The position numbers were made by a program, and so were the translations under genes. The notes beneath the pieces are model-generated. The model was not told where the DNA came from and did no database searches. It saw only the letters and a list, made by a program, of their open reading frames with translations. Shown here piece by piece: positions 7,323-21,808 of a DNA stretch of 21,808 bases. Position 1 is the first letter of the stretch; every line of letters begins with the position of its first letter. This DNA is from Pleurobrachia bachei. Its lineage: Eukaryota; Ctenophora; Tentaculata; Cydippida; Pleurobrachiidae. The stretch spans positions 66,514 to 88,321 of the forward strand of contig AVPN01000169.1 in NCBI GenBank assembly GCA_000695325.1. The letters are read 5' to 3'.

Positions 7323-7688
7323 TTTGAAAATAAAATAAACGATTTTTGTTTAAAATTGTTTGAATGATCAAATTATTTGGTGAAGATCAGACACGTCGAC
7401 CCCATATGTCATTTGAATTACAAAAGGTCACTTAATTAACAAAAATCCGCCATTCACTTTCACCCCATTAATCAGATTGGTATATTGATTGATTCTCTCA
7501 TTGTGTGACATCCAGTGTTGGATGCAGTTAAATTAACTGTAGCAACTCGATATAATATCTCCAAATGTCCAACTTTTCTCTGCATCACGTCTTCTCATAC
7601 CAAGCAGCTAACATATGTTCTCAATCTCGCTTGTACAAAATAGGACCCTAATTCAGTCCCAAGATATATATATCCCGTCATTCTCTGA
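7323..7688. other. Downstream flank of IQGAP
   Basis: AT-rich; it should contain the 3' untranslated region of the - strand IQGAP gene. No clear polyadenylation signal and no other gene were recognised. A TATATATAT stretch lies near 7665. Confidence 0.4.
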
Positions 7689-21724
<14,036 letters not shown>

Positions 21725-21808
21725 CTGAGACAATAGCCTGTTACACACATACCGCAGAGATCTGTACTACTTTATAATAGAGAGACATGTGTGCAGTAGT
21801 ACATTATA

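Overview
The window looks like nuclear DNA of an early-branching animal; a sponge-like genome is my inference, not something the sequence proves. The basis is: many short GT-AG introns, TATA boxes, a high microsatellite load, and spliced exons of ORC2, an animal-type IQGAP, a papain-family cathepsin and a secreted VWC/pacifastin-like cysteine-rich protein. There are no bacterial operons, CRISPR arrays or rRNA genes, and I found no convincing tRNA.

Left part (1-7005, mainly + strand). Two internal exons of the origin recognition complex subunit ORC2 lie at 171-299 and 440-602; the rest of ORC2 is not in the window. An intronless cathepsin L-like gene follows (929-2038), then an orphan terminal exon (2241-2386), a 91-bp foldback element and an array of 40-bp repeats. 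The block then recurs 3823 bp to the right: cathepsin copy 2 (4758-5861), the same terminal exon (6064-6209), the same foldback and a second repeat array. In the right copy the terminal exon joins in phase to two upstream exons (3816-4117 and 4208-4401) of an unrecognised gene X, so cathepsin copy 2 sits inside an intron of gene X. The two blocks look identical for about 1.6 kb, but the cathepsin prodomains and the promoters differ. Each 40-bp unit carries the palindrome TCTCGCGAGA, the motif known in vertebrates as the BANP/CGCG element, next to a small hairpin.

Right part (7689-21724, - strand). This is the 3' two-fifths or so of an IQGAP gene: 13 coding exons that join in frame into 682 residues plus a stop, covering the IQGAP-type RasGAP-related domain and the RasGAP C-terminal domain. 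A two-exon secreted protein gene (8969-9551, + strand) is nested in one of its introns.

Far right. A 1.8-kb segment holding one 149-nt IQGAP exon is tandemly duplicated. The two exon copies differ at 11 sites, all synonymous, and cannot both be spliced in frame. Each copy of the segment ends in a GATA microsatellite; one is an uninterrupted array of about 3 kb, followed by a third partial copy.

The duplications with one identical flank and one diverged flank could be real (gene conversion, unequal exchange) or two haplotypes laid end to end by an assembler; the sequence alone cannot decide this.
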